From contig NC_092795.1 of NCBI RefSeq assembly GCF_918797505.1, forward strand, positions 35,327,131 through 35,391,130: a DNA stretch of 64,000 nucleotides, read 5' to 3'. This document shows, piece by piece, positions 48,128-59,716 of this stretch. Source of the DNA: Bemisia tabaci (lineage: Eukaryota; Arthropoda; Insecta; Hemiptera; Aleyrodidae). The notes beneath the pieces are model-generated. The model was not told the origin of the DNA. It was given only the letters and a program-made list of their open reading frames with translations, and ran no database searches. The position numbers and the translations under genes were made by a program. The stretch's first letter is position 1. Every line of letters starts with the position of its first letter.

Positions 48128-51100
48128 TCAAATAACGTGCTGCTCCGTGTCCCTTTGCACATGCACTAAGTCAACGACCAAGGGTATTTTCGGCGCTATC
48201 AGAAAACATTTTGGGTGAAAATCAGAAGCATCCATTTGTTTCAAATGTGACTTTGGTTTTAACTCGAAGTGACATACTAGAGATGCAATTATAGCTGCGG
48301 CTACGAACATGCCTTGATTAGCACCTGCCCAAACAAAGAAAGTACAACTTAAAATGCTTGTGTTCATGTTAACGAGTGACTTCCATGCTTACTCGAGGTG
48401 AAACAAATCTTCATTGTTCAAAAAGAGGAAACTCGAAAGCTTATAGATGAACATGTAAACAAGGTGGCTGAACTGAACACCCCCTCCCTCAATTTTGTAC
48501 TGATGCTTATAGAGAAAAAAATATTTGACTGTAATTGAAAATTTTTTGGAATTTCTTGGCTTTTTCCCCTATTTTTTACATACAGTTCGGGCCACTTCTT
48601 AGTGCTGTTTCTCATACATATATTTTCCATGAAGTCTTTACTTGAATTAGAGGCCGTTTATAAAATACGCATCGCAAAATATATCTTAGGTCCAGAAGTC
48701 CTAGAAAAATTATGTGACGCTTCGTTCAATCCCCTTCCTTCTAACTGTTTTATTGTGATGAATTTTCGATTAAAAATTGACACCAAGCATTGATTTTCCA
48801 ACCCGAATTTCCACAAAATCGGCGCTACGCGTCCATTCTAGCGTTACACATACTAGTCCTGGGTCTTCCTCCCTTTGTAACGCATTCATAACTCACGCTT
48901 AGACCCCCTTACGGTATTACGTATTTTATACATGAACGTTTTCTTTGACGTTACTTGTTCATTTCCATTTTCAAAATGCACCAATTTATAAATCGGTTTG
49001 AGTTGGTAAAAATTGAAATAAAAAGAATAAAAAAGTAGCAACTAAATTTTACTGAAATTAGTTCATCAAAATCTAGTTCTATTCATTGGATATTATTTGC
49101 TGAAATGTGTTATAAAAACCTGAAAAGGTACGACTAGCATACCAGTTGATACACCCCCCCCCGCCGCATTTTCAATTTAAACACATGTATTTTAGCAGAT
49201 GAGGTTATTTTGTCATATGTTCTCCAATAATTGTCCAATTTAGAAACCAAGGATATCCTCCTACTCAGTTTTCCTAGCAGTATCATTTTAAAGATGAAAT
49301 TCACAAAATTTAAGACACCTGCAAATTCTCTATTATAGAATTACAAAAACAATGCATATAAAACAATTCATTCTTACCCGGACACTTTCGTGGTGCGAAT
49401 CCGAAACTTAAGATAGCTTCATTTTGAGAATTGTGTCGATTTTTAGCACTGAAACGTTCCGGGTCAAATTTATGAGGTTCAGGAAAGAATTTTTCATTTC
49501 GGTGAAAGGAGTACGGTGATACAATCACACGATCTCCTTTCCGCAGGATGTACTCCGTATTCGGGATTTGAAAATCCTCTGAGCAGCGCCGCATCAACAC
49601 CGGAATGATTGGGAATAAGCGAGCAGCCTCTAAAAATTAAATATGAATTATATAAGATTATTCATAAACCTATACTGTACTGCCGTGCTAAGGAAAAACG
49701 CCGCATTTAAGCCTTCAGACGTTGCCATATTTCTTTCAATAGAAAAATAATTTACCGGGAAAATTGTGAATATTTTTCTTCAAAATTGTCGTACAGTTTT
49801 GTACGCAATTTATTCTAAAATAACTGAAAATTTCAAGGAAAAATATGCATAACTTTTCTACAAAATACATGCTATATCCGGGGAAATTTGGCAACTCCCG
49901 AATGTTAATATGACGCTCTTCCTAAGCACGCCAGTGTAGGTCATTGGTGCAACAATTAAAGCAAGAGGATTGTTTTTCTCTCCCTTTTTTTATCTTATCC
50001 TGCGTCTTGAGTATTCTTCAACTTTACACAAGATTGAAGCTAAGAAAAAAAAAACTTTGAATTAACGTAGTCTTTGAATTTTATAGCTCAATTTCAACTT
50101 TTTTTCAAAAATTATTAATGTTTATTAAAACTATAAAAAGAGAAAAAGACATATAACTAAAAAGCTGGAAGAAAACCGCACAAAACAATAAAATTTGATC
50201 ATTCATAATTCAATCCCTACCGACAGTAGGCGCCTTCATTCTAGTCCGAGTACAATTTAATATACACGTGTGAAATCATCGTACTTCGGGAAAGCAGGCG
50301 TTTTATTATGCATTAGGAGCAGAGTTAGTCTCATAATCAGTCGATCTCTAATTGAAAGTTCTTCATGAAACAAAATCTGCTCTTAAAAAATATCTAAAAC
50401 ATACAAATAGGTTTGTCTGAGCAGGTCATTTTGATTCGCCCCTCCCCCTCCCCCCCCCCCCCAAAATAGAGAGGATTCAATACATGCGCATTCAGAAAAA
50501 TAAGCATTACGTTCCAATCAAAGTTTATATTGTACTAGGGGCTATGCTCCCCAGCCGCTACGCGGCCCTATCCCTAGAGGACGCTTCGCGCTCTCTTGGG
50601 CCCGCGTCGACAAAAGAACGACAAAAAGAACGACAAAAAGAATGAAAAAAGTTTCATACCCGACTCTCATTTGTCCAATCTCCTCCTAGCCGGGAGCGGT
50701 TGGACTAATAAGAATCAAATGAAAAAATCGGCATTTATTTCAAACTTCTCGCCAGGACTGAAACAAAAGGGAACGCTGCGTTTCATCACTTTTTGATAGT
50801 CTGTTGCAAAAGTGCATCCTTTGGTTCCACCTTCTATTCATTTATCTTACTAACGGACTAAGATTCCAAATTTCCCGCTCAGTTCAAATTTTTCCCCCCT
50901 CCATAACTCTCCGGTCTACTCTTATGTATAAAAAAAACCTGGGTCCTATTTTCAATTCTGATTGCAGCTGGCTCATCTAAGGACTGACACAGACCTGTCG
51001 ATAACCGCAAAAATCATGGAAATCGGCTTGGTAGAACGCTCAAACGAACTGTGACAAAATATCAAAATGTACATTGTTTAAAAAGGAGAATTCGCAACTT

Positions 51101-53306
51101 TACCACGTAATATAAGAAAACCTGGGTCATGTTTTCAAAATCTAAGTATAGCGAGCTTATTTAGAGACAATTGCATGTCGATAGCCGCACAAATCATGAA
51201 AATCGGCGCTGTAGAACACTGGAATTATTGAAGGCGCTACCAGGTATGCAAAAGGAGGTCTCGGAGCTTACAGTATACACATTAGGCGCAATGCGTGAAG
51301 TATCCCTGCACCCTTTTAGGCGCTTATATGCGTTTAAACGCCGACCAGCGACCGCACAATGTTTGGCGACCTTAGAAACCATGATACAGGGTTAGTTTTG
51401 AAAGAAATTGTAGGAACAGAGGAGATATAATTTGGTTCCGCAAAGAAACCTTCTATATATTTCATTTTCCCAAAAAAACTTCTACATTGACTGGACTAAT
51501 ATATTCTAACCTACCTAGAATACACTGGAAAGTGAAATGAAGATCTTTAACGACTTCATGCGTTAACTCCTCAACACAATGTTTCCGTAAGACTACATGC
51601 ACCTCCTTTCTGATTTTGCGTTGATGGTCTGGCTCCAAAGATAAAAGATGAATCACAAACTGTGTGAGACCTTTTGTGGTGTCATTGCTTCCCAACAATA
51701 TTGTCATGGAGAGTCCGGTCATCTGCCTCAAATTGATATCTGAAAATTGAATGAAATTAAAAGTGCTTCAATGGCAGACAAAGAGTGAATTATGTGAAGG
51801 CGAATTTGCCTTGAAGTTGTTGATATTTATTTCCTCGTTTTTCTATTTCTCCACATTAAGCAGCATTCCAATGACTCTTCTGATGAAATCGTTTACTGGA
51901 CATAATAAATTCCGCTGAGTCTAAGAAGTGTAAATTGCAACTTTCTCTAATTCAATAAATATTAACCCCTGTAGAACGAAATTGCTTTCAGTGAAGTCTG
52001 ATTTTGCTTAGAGTTGGCTCTAACAACTATAGTTTTCCTTTCTTTGTAATAAGGGTGCGTCTGTGCGTGTGTGTGCACATAGAATGAAGTGGTCGTTTTT
52101 GCACACATCAATCATTAGTTGGTAGTTGATTTTCGGACTCTCTTTGCGTGAATCACTGTGTTTTACGTGTATAGTTCTAAGCGGGAATCATATGATGTAA
52201 TGCTCTAATCGTTCTATGCCTAATTGTTCATCATATTAATAGCGGTTGTTTTTTTTTTTTTGATCCGGCAAGACCAATTATTTTCAGTTTTATTCTCACA
52301 GTTTATCGGATCATATCAGAATAATACGGACCAAATATTCAACCTCATTATATTACACATTTTACTAAATTGTTTGAGTACCTTTGAAATCAGTGGTGAT
52401 TACTGAATCTTCTTGAGATACTCCTTCTGGCTTGGGATTTCCCTTCAACGACCGGAGAACATCCACAAAATCGTCCCGTTCCGATTTGGATTTATCTCTG
52501 TGCTCGATTTCCTGTTGAAGAATACCTGCCAAAATTTTACAGTTTTTTCGGGGCAGAAATCTGAGTGGCTCAAAATGTTGGAAAACTGGTGAGATCATCA
52601 GCGCATAAAAGGTTAGCATTTTCATGTACGATGGCTTAGTATAGTCACTCATTTCATCCAGAGCTTGCTTACTGTCGTCGGAATCGTTTCCTACCCCAAT
52701 GACAGCGTTTACATAGTTTGAAAGTACGCTCCCTGTTGCACTTTGGACCATCAAACTTCGGCCGCTCGACTTCGTAATTTCGGCTTGCTGCAACATCTTC
52801 GAGATTTCCTCTTTGATTGCATCGAATTTATGACCTCGTACCATGGCAACTGACATATTGGATGATATCACTGATCGTGAGAATTTCCAAATATCTTTGT
52901 TTGTTGTTGTATTAACGAGGTATTGCGCTTCCACCTCACTCTCAGGAATGGAAAATCCGGTGGCAAATGTCTTCTTAGAATTTTTTACGATAACTTGATT
53001 GATGACTTTCGGATCGTTTAAGAGGATTACGGGTAAAGTGCCCATGAAAAAGCCTAAAAGCTTTTTCTCACAATTCTCGTTGTAAATTTGATCGATAGAC
53101 TTTATCACAGATGCTTTAAAGACGCTCGAAAAATATTTGTGGCCGATTGGAAACACTGGCTGCAAGAACGGAATATGAGACTGCTTCCAGCGCCATGTTT
53201 GTCGAAGGAAAGATAAGTAAAGAAGGGAAGAACTGAGAGCTGCTACGAAAATTAGGAAATACAGCAATATTAATGTAACGTTTTCATACCCTTCAAGTGG
53301 AAACAT
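48128..53306 (-). CDS. Cytochrome P450, CYP3-clan-like, complete
   Basis: Four minus-strand exons, 52382-53306, 51515-51739, 49378-49629 and 48128-48324, give a 532-aa heme monooxygenase; each GT-AG junction restores the frame. The start at 53306 (CAAAATGTTT) is preferred over an in-frame ATG 33 bp upstream. Visible parts: N-terminal membrane anchor, W-x-x-x-x-I-P-F-L region, I-helix GSNDTT (325-330), K-helix ExxR as E384-A-A-R387, PERF (440-443), and heme loop FGFAPRKCPG with Cys466. The usual FxxGxRxCxG has Ala in place of the first Gly, and the residues after it are ANQGM rather than the common RFA. It is expected to sit in the endoplasmic reticulum and need NADPH-P450 reductase. It lies between a truncated and a full diterpene synthase on the same strand, so it may oxidise a terpene. 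Detoxification, the common CYP3-clan job, is the alternative. Confidence 0.9.
49679..49935. mobile_element. MITE family 3 (CTGCCGTGCTAAGG ends)
   Basis: The left end ACTGCCGTGCTAAGGAAAAA and right end TCTTCCTAAGCACGCCAGT are inverted. The interior has paired GTGAATATTTTTCTTC / GAAAAATATGCATAAC blocks. It lies in the P450 intron between exons 2 and 3. Fragments occur at about 15,730 and 25,846. Confidence 0.75.
50535..50660. repeat. GC-rich short palindromes with GAACGACAAAAA tandem
   Basis: In AT-rich intron DNA, a run of small GC hairpins (GGGGCTATGCTCCCC, CCGCTACGCGG, GCGCTTCGCGC-like) is followed by three near-repeats of GAACGACAAAAA. The origin is unknown; it resembles the end of a repeat element. 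Confidence 0.5.
51270..51370. repeat. Dispersed GGCGCAATGCGTGAAGTAT module
   Basis: Contains GGCGCAATGCGTGAAGTATC, TTTTAGGCGCTTATATGCG and ACGCCGACCAGCGACCGCAC. It is outside any recognisable hAT ends and lies in the P450 intron between exons 2 and 3. Confidence 0.65.
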
Positions 53307-53769
53307 TTTGATGATGATGTGTAGGACACTAGAACACAAAATAAGAAAAATACTCAGATATATATTCTAAAAATTGATGAACGTGGAAATGTCTTAACAT
53401 TGGATAGACTTTTTACCATGTACTCCTGATATGAATTTTTGTTGTGTCGATTATACAATGATCATTTCGGCATTCACTTTGCCATCTTCAGGTATAGTAA
53501 AATTAATTGTTCAAGCGCACTCACGATTGCGATCAAATTTAAAAATAATAAAAAAATACTGAACTACACTGCACTAGATATGGAAAGGATGCTTAAAGCG
53601 TCCAGGGGTTATTGGCTTGATAAAATTTGACGTGAAAGTTGAGTCGCTATTTTATCTTGACGAGAGGAAAGCATGCTTGACAATGTCAATTAACAATGAT
53701 GTCACGTTATTCTCTTTTTGTGAATTTAGGATTTTTTCATTTTTATAAACTGCTCCATTACGTTCAATT

Positions 53770-53940
53770 TTCTACTTTCCCCGCACGCATAAGATGGTCA
53801 ATTTTGCATATATCTGGATTATGGGTTGATTGAAGTTGGTGGTCCAGTAGAGAGGATTTTTATGTAATTTTATGTTTGGCGTGGTATTGATGTTCTTTTT
53901 CTCTGGTATTTATTGTCCTGCCTGTTTGACCAATACAGGG
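53770..53940 (-). mobile_element. Penelope-like element remnant (GIY-YIG endonuclease)
   Basis: The minus frame reads IGQTGRTINTREKEHQYH, then after one stop SLLDHQLQSTHNPD, matching the order of the GIY-YIG endonuclease of Penelope-like retroelements (IGQTGR, R-x-x-E-H, then a downstream helix). It is broken and not active. Confidence 0.65.
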
Positions 53941-54131
53941 TGATCCAAAAGTCCCTTCCGCCCCCTCTAACTTTTTACCTAATTGAGGTAAAGATTTGAA
54001 GCTTGGGGGATGTTCCTAGGTCAAAGGAGGCTACCTTTATGCCCCCTAAAGTTTTCCGAAAAGTGAAAATGCCGTTGGGCGCTAAGATAAACAATTTCAA
54101 TCTCTGTACACATTTTAACAAAAATTATTTT

Positions 54132-54176
<45 letters not shown>
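53930..54176 (+). repeat. Repeat ending in a 40-50 bp poly(A) tract
   Basis: Starts CAGGGTGATCCAAAAGTCCC and runs into an uninterrupted A run of roughly 40-45 bases at about 54,134-54,176. The tail suggests retroposition, but no boundary duplication was identified. It lies between the P450 and the diterpene synthase genes. Confidence 0.55.
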
Positions 54177-54179
<3 letters not shown>

Positions 54180-54747
54180 TAGAAATAATTTAATTTATCT
54201 TTTTCCGATTATTTTTAAATGCGCTTATGTTTTTATCTAATTTTTTACTTCATTTTATTTCTTTTAATTTATTTTTCATAAATCAATTAAAGGAACTCCA
54301 TTTCATTCGAGATAATAATTAAAAATATAACATTCCTCCATTCATTTTTAGTGATATACGACGCACTAATCATCATAAGCTCCTACGAATCGGAAGAATA
54401 GAATTCGGAAAGGAGGAAAAAAGAGTCTATCAATTAGTTACTTCCTTTCAGTCTAGTTTCATAATTTAATGAAGGTTTAATGCTTAAACTCACTCTTATC
54501 AAGGACCTGAGATAGAACTGGAGGTGAAATAAAGAAAGTTATAAAATTGTATTGTTGATGCTCATTAACTCTTAAGCTATTCCTTAATATATAACAATCC
54601 GCAGACTTTCTTCCCCCCCCCCCCTTTGATAACAATAAAACGTAATGTCGAACAAAAGAATACCAAACTTTTAAGAACTAAAATATTATGATTATAGTTA
54701 AAAATAAGTCTATTACACCATCGGAACTCTAAACATTTGAAAGGAGG

Positions 54748-57396
54748 CTAAAAACAAAGTCTCCAGGTGTAACTATTGTATTTTATTTTACTCTTCGGTA
54801 ATTTTGTATAAATTTTCGTTCCTACTTGATAGCGTGGGGTACTTAGAGACCAGGTGAAGCATCCGTTTACGTAGTGTTCGATGTCTCTCATTAAACTCTT
54901 CAACTTTGTGCTTTTTTCATGATTCCTGCTCAAAATTACTTTCCTTAGAGAATACATTTTTAGAAGTTCTTTGCAAGCTTTTTTGGTCCCGTTTTTAATG
55001 GCATGATCCAATGATATATTATAATCACTCAACATACGGACACAATAGTTTTCCGGCAATGACATGGATATATCCTTCAGAACACTGGGCGCATCACTTA
55101 AAAGCCTTGCCGCCTTACAGGCACAGTCTAAATACTTCACAAATAAAGCGTCATTTTCCAATTCACTGATGTAAATTGGGTCCTTTTCAAAAATAGTATT
55201 GAAGGCCATGATGTCGATCAGCGCGACGTCTGTTTTACTGACTTGCAAATACCATTTTGCAGTAAGTTCAATGCTGTTGCAGCGTAGTTTATGGCCCAAG
55301 AGGAAACCTTTGAATACGAAATTTTCGAGAATCTTCGATATGTATTCAGGTTTGCCATTTTTTTTCTTTACCATTTCTCTACAGTAAAAAAGCCACTTCC
55401 AAAGAAAAGATACACCTAGAACTTTGAAGGTGGGTACTTGGTTCAAATTTGTGTAACGGCCTTTTAGAATATGGGAAGCAACTATCATTAGCTGTTCTAT
55501 TTCCCTCGATGGTTCTTCAGTAGAGGGGGCAAAATCAATGACATCATCAATAAAAAACAAGAACGCTGTATTCAATACATCCATAGCTCTATCATAGGCC
55601 AGCATTTTGATATCTCTGCAAGAATAGCTGAAATCTAGACTAATATCAATTAACTTTTGGATGTGCGCATCAATTATATCACATTGAAAAACTTCCTTAC
55701 AGATATTATCGATCTCGATTGTGCTCACTTCAATATCGTCTCTTTCTGCTTCTGCTTTTAGCAATAAAAATTCACTTTTACATTGCAAAATACCGTTTTC
55801 ATCCCAAAATTCAACTTCCATTATATCGAAGTCATTTTCGTTGAGAGCTTCTGTCATTATACACAACCTCTGCAATTGAAAAATTGCATACTTTGCTGCA
55901 TTCACAGCTACCTCGGTCAAGACAGGGGATGCGTACAAAACTTTACAACGCCAAAACGAATAATTTCCAGCATCAATGGGGGTGTTGTTGATGAATGTTA
56001 TCAATTTAGAAAAATCGATTACATCCAATGCGTTGTCTTTAATTTGCACAAGTCGGAAAATTGAAAGACAGACATATGCAGTTTCTTCCAGAGAGGACCG
56101 ACCGGAACCTCCCCAGCCACCGTCCGAATTTTGATGATGACCGAGAAAATCAAGGATTCGAGAGGTAACATTTGGTGAGACATCGGTGTGCTGGAAGACG
56201 AAACGTAACAAGCTGTAGAACAAGGAAATATTACTTCCGTTGTTCAGAGATCCATCCCGTTGGATGTAGAAGTTCGGGCGTTGCTGCCCAAAGCTGTGTT
56301 TTCTCTGTCGTACGTTCAAGATATTTTCGTATACACTCAATGTATTCAGTATGTTGTTTTCTTCGTCAATTCGTGTTTTTTCAGAGTCCGTGTCTTCAAC
56401 AATTGGTAAAGTATTGTCTTCTAGTTGTCTCAGTATCCAAGAGGTCGCCTGTGTACACTCTATGTCTGCAACTGGCCAGTTGTCTGATATCCCGATACCT
56501 CTCGCGGTGTCCCATCTCATTCTTAAAGCATCGATACATTTTTGTGTCACTGCGTGTTTAATATTTATTGTAGGGTTAATACCAGCCTTGATCAACAAAT
56601 CTAACCCGTAACATAGTTCGAAGTTGTCAGCAGGGACAACATGAGGCACTCCACCCCCATTCTGAGAGCAAAGTTCCTTCAATTTCCATTCCGCCTCAGG
56701 AAAATCCAAACCTTTGAGTCGGGCAAAACGGAGAATGAAAGCTGTCGTTGCCGGTCGAGCAGCGATTAAACCATATCGATTGATTTCTCGCCGAAAAGCC
56801 TCGACCTCGAGATCCATACCGTGAGCAGCCTCCAGTAGAGTCCAAAATTCATTTGGCTTGCTTGTGATTATATCCCTTTTAATATCAGCTAGTTTCTTTT
56901 TCCCGATTGAAGAAAACCATTCAAAGCTCTCAAAATCTAGGTCTAATTTCAACACGCGGGCATCCGCGACAAAGCCAGATATGATCATTTCAAAAGCACC
57001 ATCTTCCGTTTGTATGTGCGGCAATTGCTTAACCATTTTTTTAAGAGCAGCGACTCCATTTTTTATTAATATCTTATCCTCTGGATAGTTCCACTGAGTC
57101 AATGCTAGTAAGGAAGATGCAGTATTTAGTACATCACTGTAGGGGCAGTAAGGATACTTAGTTCCCCAACCTCCGTCGGTATTTTGATGGGCGCGCAACC
57201 ACGCCAAACATTCAGGGAATGCGGGTTGCGTGGTGTTTTTTGCAGGCACTCTTGCGACCCATGCTGTATCATATGGCACAGGATTGACAATTCCTGAACC
57301 TAATTTTTGGGTTACGTGGAATATTGACTCTCTTATTGAGTTGTAAATTGACTTGTCGACCTTGATTAGCTGACTGTAATCACTATTTGCTGGCAT
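54748..57396 (-). CDS. Diterpene synthase of fungal/bacterial type, intact class I site
   Basis: An intronless 882-aa reading frame with the full three-domain length of bifunctional copalyl diphosphate/kaurene-type synthases. Landmarks are YDTAW (42-46), QNTDGGWG (71-78), a second QNSDGGWG (422-429), the class I metal motif DDVID (617-621) and an NSE-like SDAPSVLKD (767-775). The class II acid motif DxDD is replaced by D311-I-E-C314, so protonation-initiated cyclisation is probably lost or altered. Ionisation of a diphosphate by the class I site looks feasible. The substrate may be geranylgeranyl or copalyl diphosphate; the product cannot be predicted. A TTTATTTATTTACAG acceptor about 35 bp upstream suggests a 5' UTR intron and thus host-type expression. 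No homologous animal family of this architecture is known to me, so acquisition by horizontal transfer is inferred. Neighbours on the same strand are a P450 and a truncated copy. Confidence 0.88.
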   Translation of the reverse strand: MPANSDYSQLIKVDKSIYNSIRESIFHVTQKLGSGIVNPVPYDTAWVARVPAKNTTQPAFPECLAWLRAHQNTDGGWGTKYPYCPYSDVLNTASSLLALTQWNYPEDKILIKNGVAALKKMVKQLPHIQTEDGAFEMIISGFVADARVLKLDLDFESFEWFSSIGKKKLADIKRDIITSKPNEFWTLLEAAHGMDLEVEAFRREINRYGLIAARPATTAFILRFARLKGLDFPEAEWKLKELCSQNGGGVPHVVPADNFELCYGLDLLIKAGINPTINIKHAVTQKCIDALRMRWDTARGIGISDNWPVADIECTQATSWILRQLEDNTLPIVEDTDSEKTRIDEENNILNTLSVYENILNVRQRKHSFGQQRPNFYIQRDGSLNNGSNISLFYSLLRFVFQHTDVSPNVTSRILDFLGHHQNSDGGWGGSGRSSLEETAYVCLSIFRLVQIKDNALDVIDFSKLITFINNTPIDAGNYSFWRCKVLYASPVLTEVAVNAAKYAIFQLQRLCIMTEALNENDFDIMEVEFWDENGILQCKSEFLLLKAEAERDDIEVSTIEIDNICKEVFQCDIIDAHIQKLIDISLDFSYSCRDIKMLAYDRAMDVLNTAFLFFIDDVIDFAPSTEEPSREIEQLMIVASHILKGRYTNLNQVPTFKVLGVSFLWKWLFYCREMVKKKNGKPEYISKILENFVFKGFLLGHKLRCNSIELTAKWYLQVSKTDVALIDIMAFNTIFEKDPIYISELENDALFVKYLDCACKAARLLSDAPSVLKDISMSLPENYCVRMLSDYNISLDHAIKNGTKKACKELLKMYSLRKVILSRNHEKSTKLKSLMRDIEHYVNGCFTWSLSTPRYQVGTKIYTKLPKSKIKYNSYTWRLCF

Positions 57397-57429
57397 TATT
57401 ATAATTCGAGAGGAACTCTTAGCTCATTC

Positions 57430-59367
57430 TGTAAATAAATAAAAACTGAGGTTACAATGGGACCGTAAAACATTTTTTGGCAGCAAAATCCCATCACTAT
57501 TTTTGAATAGATCTAATTCAAACACTTAAATCCTCAGAGAAACTTCTCCGTTTGAGAAAACTTCAACCAAATCAGAAATGAAATTCTACGTTGATATTTG
57601 AGGTCCAACGTCCCCGATCAGCATTAGCTTTGCCTTGAAATACTTAATATAAAGCCTGAGAAATTCACCTCTCTTTTCCTGTTCAGGTATCTCGGACAGT
57701 AATAAACACACGATGCAATTGTTGAGGAATAACTTTGGTTTTTGAGAGTCGTAAAATCATCCATAATCATGAAAAATAAGATGAATTTATTGTAAATATG
57801 GACATTTTAGGCACACCATGAAAAAATTAATGTGGTAACTTCCGTCGCCGCAATCGCAATCGCAATCGGAGGTATCCATATTTCGACTTTTTTCAATCAA
57901 TATTTTAGTGGGCAAACAATGAATTTTGCACTATCCTTGCATGCCTTGATTTTGGTTTAAAACTCAAAATTATGATGTAAATGTATCGAACTATCCAATA
58001 AAATATTTTAAATTCTTAATTATGTCATGAGATTATCTTATTATACAAAAGAATGATGCAGCATGGAGTTAACATGATTTCGCTTTGCGTGAATAGAAAT
58101 TAGGCGCAGGTATCATTTACAAATTATCACATTTGAAAAATGCCTTTTTTGTAGGGTGCTCACTTACGCCTTTTTGAGGGGATGGCTGATTAGAAATATA
58201 AGGTAAAAACCCCTCATTTTTCTTTGTATGTCTCTGCTCGCAAGGAGGCAAAACGTGCAGTAAAAAAATTATATTCGAGCAAACTCGATTAGTCTGAGAT
58301 ACTCGCTTTCTTAATTTCAGATATGTTCCAATGCAAACTAATGAGAATAAATTAAGACTTCGATTAAACCATTCAGCTGATATATTTTTTGTTTATCTAA
58401 ACATAGTAATTAGGTAATTGGGTTAGAGATGTACATGGCATTTGTTTCCATCCACAGGGTAATTTTTAATGCTGGAAAAATGCAACGAAAACAATTTAAG
58501 TGTTTCTTTAAAAGATGGGTAAAGAGCGGCAATTTTGAATGACTATGTTCAAAATGTGTGTTTATGGTTTACTCGTCAGTATAAAACATTACTCGAAGTA
58601 GAGTTGGACTACGTCTCACAGTTGGGAGCTACATTATCTGGCTCAGTTGAGAAACAACTCACATGTCTTTATTGTTTTATTACAGTACCATTATTTCCCA
58701 ATTCACAACTGTGACACACACACAACCTATCCACACATTTTACGGATGAGCCAGAAATTGTAGTTTTTAATGGACCAGAAAACAAGGTACGGTTTCAAGC
58801 ATTCTGACACTTGTTTCTTAACTAGAATTTAACGTAGAAAACTATTCGCGTAACAACAAATACTGAGATTGACTCCTGACTTAGATATTAATGTTTTTAG
58901 TTTACATTACTTATGGGAATGTAAACACACAGAGGTGTAAATGACCTTAGATGCTAAAGCACCGCTTTAAAATAAACTTATCTTACTACTACAACTACTT
59001 ATGGGAATTGTAAATTCTCCGCTCACATGAAAAATAATAGTCTACTTGAATCAAATATTGTGCACTACAACGGTTTTGACATGGTCTTAATCGAGCAATG
59101 TTTCTTCCCCGCTTTGTGTGTTGTGGAATGTGCTAAAAACGTGCAATAGCTGAGCCGAAGCACCGAAATGGGGATTTTTTTACTTTCATACCGCAGAGAA
59201 TGCTACGGTAACGTTGGATGCTTAATTGGACTCACGTAGAATTTCGTTTTTTCATGAGCGGGAAGTTGGAATTTACGCGCCAAGTAACTTTAAATCTCTT
59301 GATTAAGGAGTTGATTTCAGTAATTTTCGTTGCAAATCGTACACTACGTGCAATTTTGAATTAGGAA
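57430..59367. other. Upstream region of the diterpene synthase, no gene seen
   Basis: AT-rich DNA. A short (CAATCG)n run lies at about 57,850. If the synthase has a 5' UTR intron, its first exon and promoter should lie here, but I cannot place them. Confidence 0.45.
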
Positions 59368-59622
59368 ATATCAATGGTGAAACTCCAGAACTCGCTTTCC
59401 GAAGTGGCAGACTTTCTGTCATCCTCCATTTTCTGAACGGAGAACGACAAACGTCAATTCTTAAGAACTTCCATGATTCTTCTTATCTGCGCGAAAGAAA
59501 ATTCTGAGAAAACATCAAGGAATGGTGCTGATATGTTCTCCTTTAAAAAAAATAAGGCAGGATCGGAGATTTCAAAACCCCGAAGAGGAGATACGTGGTT
59601 TTGGAAATTTCACCGTCGATGT
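59368..59622. mobile_element. MITE family 4, decayed copy 3
   Basis: The ends ATATCAATGGTGAAA and TTTCACCGTCGATGT are inverted. The interior shares TCTGCGCGAAAGAAAATTCT and GATATGTTCTCCTTTAAAAA with the copies at 33543 and 37072. Confidence 0.65.
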
Positions 59623-59716
59623 GGGTATCAGAATACTTGAATTTGTGCCTTGTCTCCTGGTTCATCAAAAAATGTGGTCCAGCCCTTTAATCAGTTATTT
59701 GAGACTGATTTGGAAA

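Noticed and set aside
54748..57396. Bacterial or fungal contamination as the source of the synthase
   Set aside because: It sits among insect-like intron-bearing genes with a partial copy nearby and shares their AT-rich, MITE-filled flanks, so contamination is less likely than integration. Long reads would settle it.
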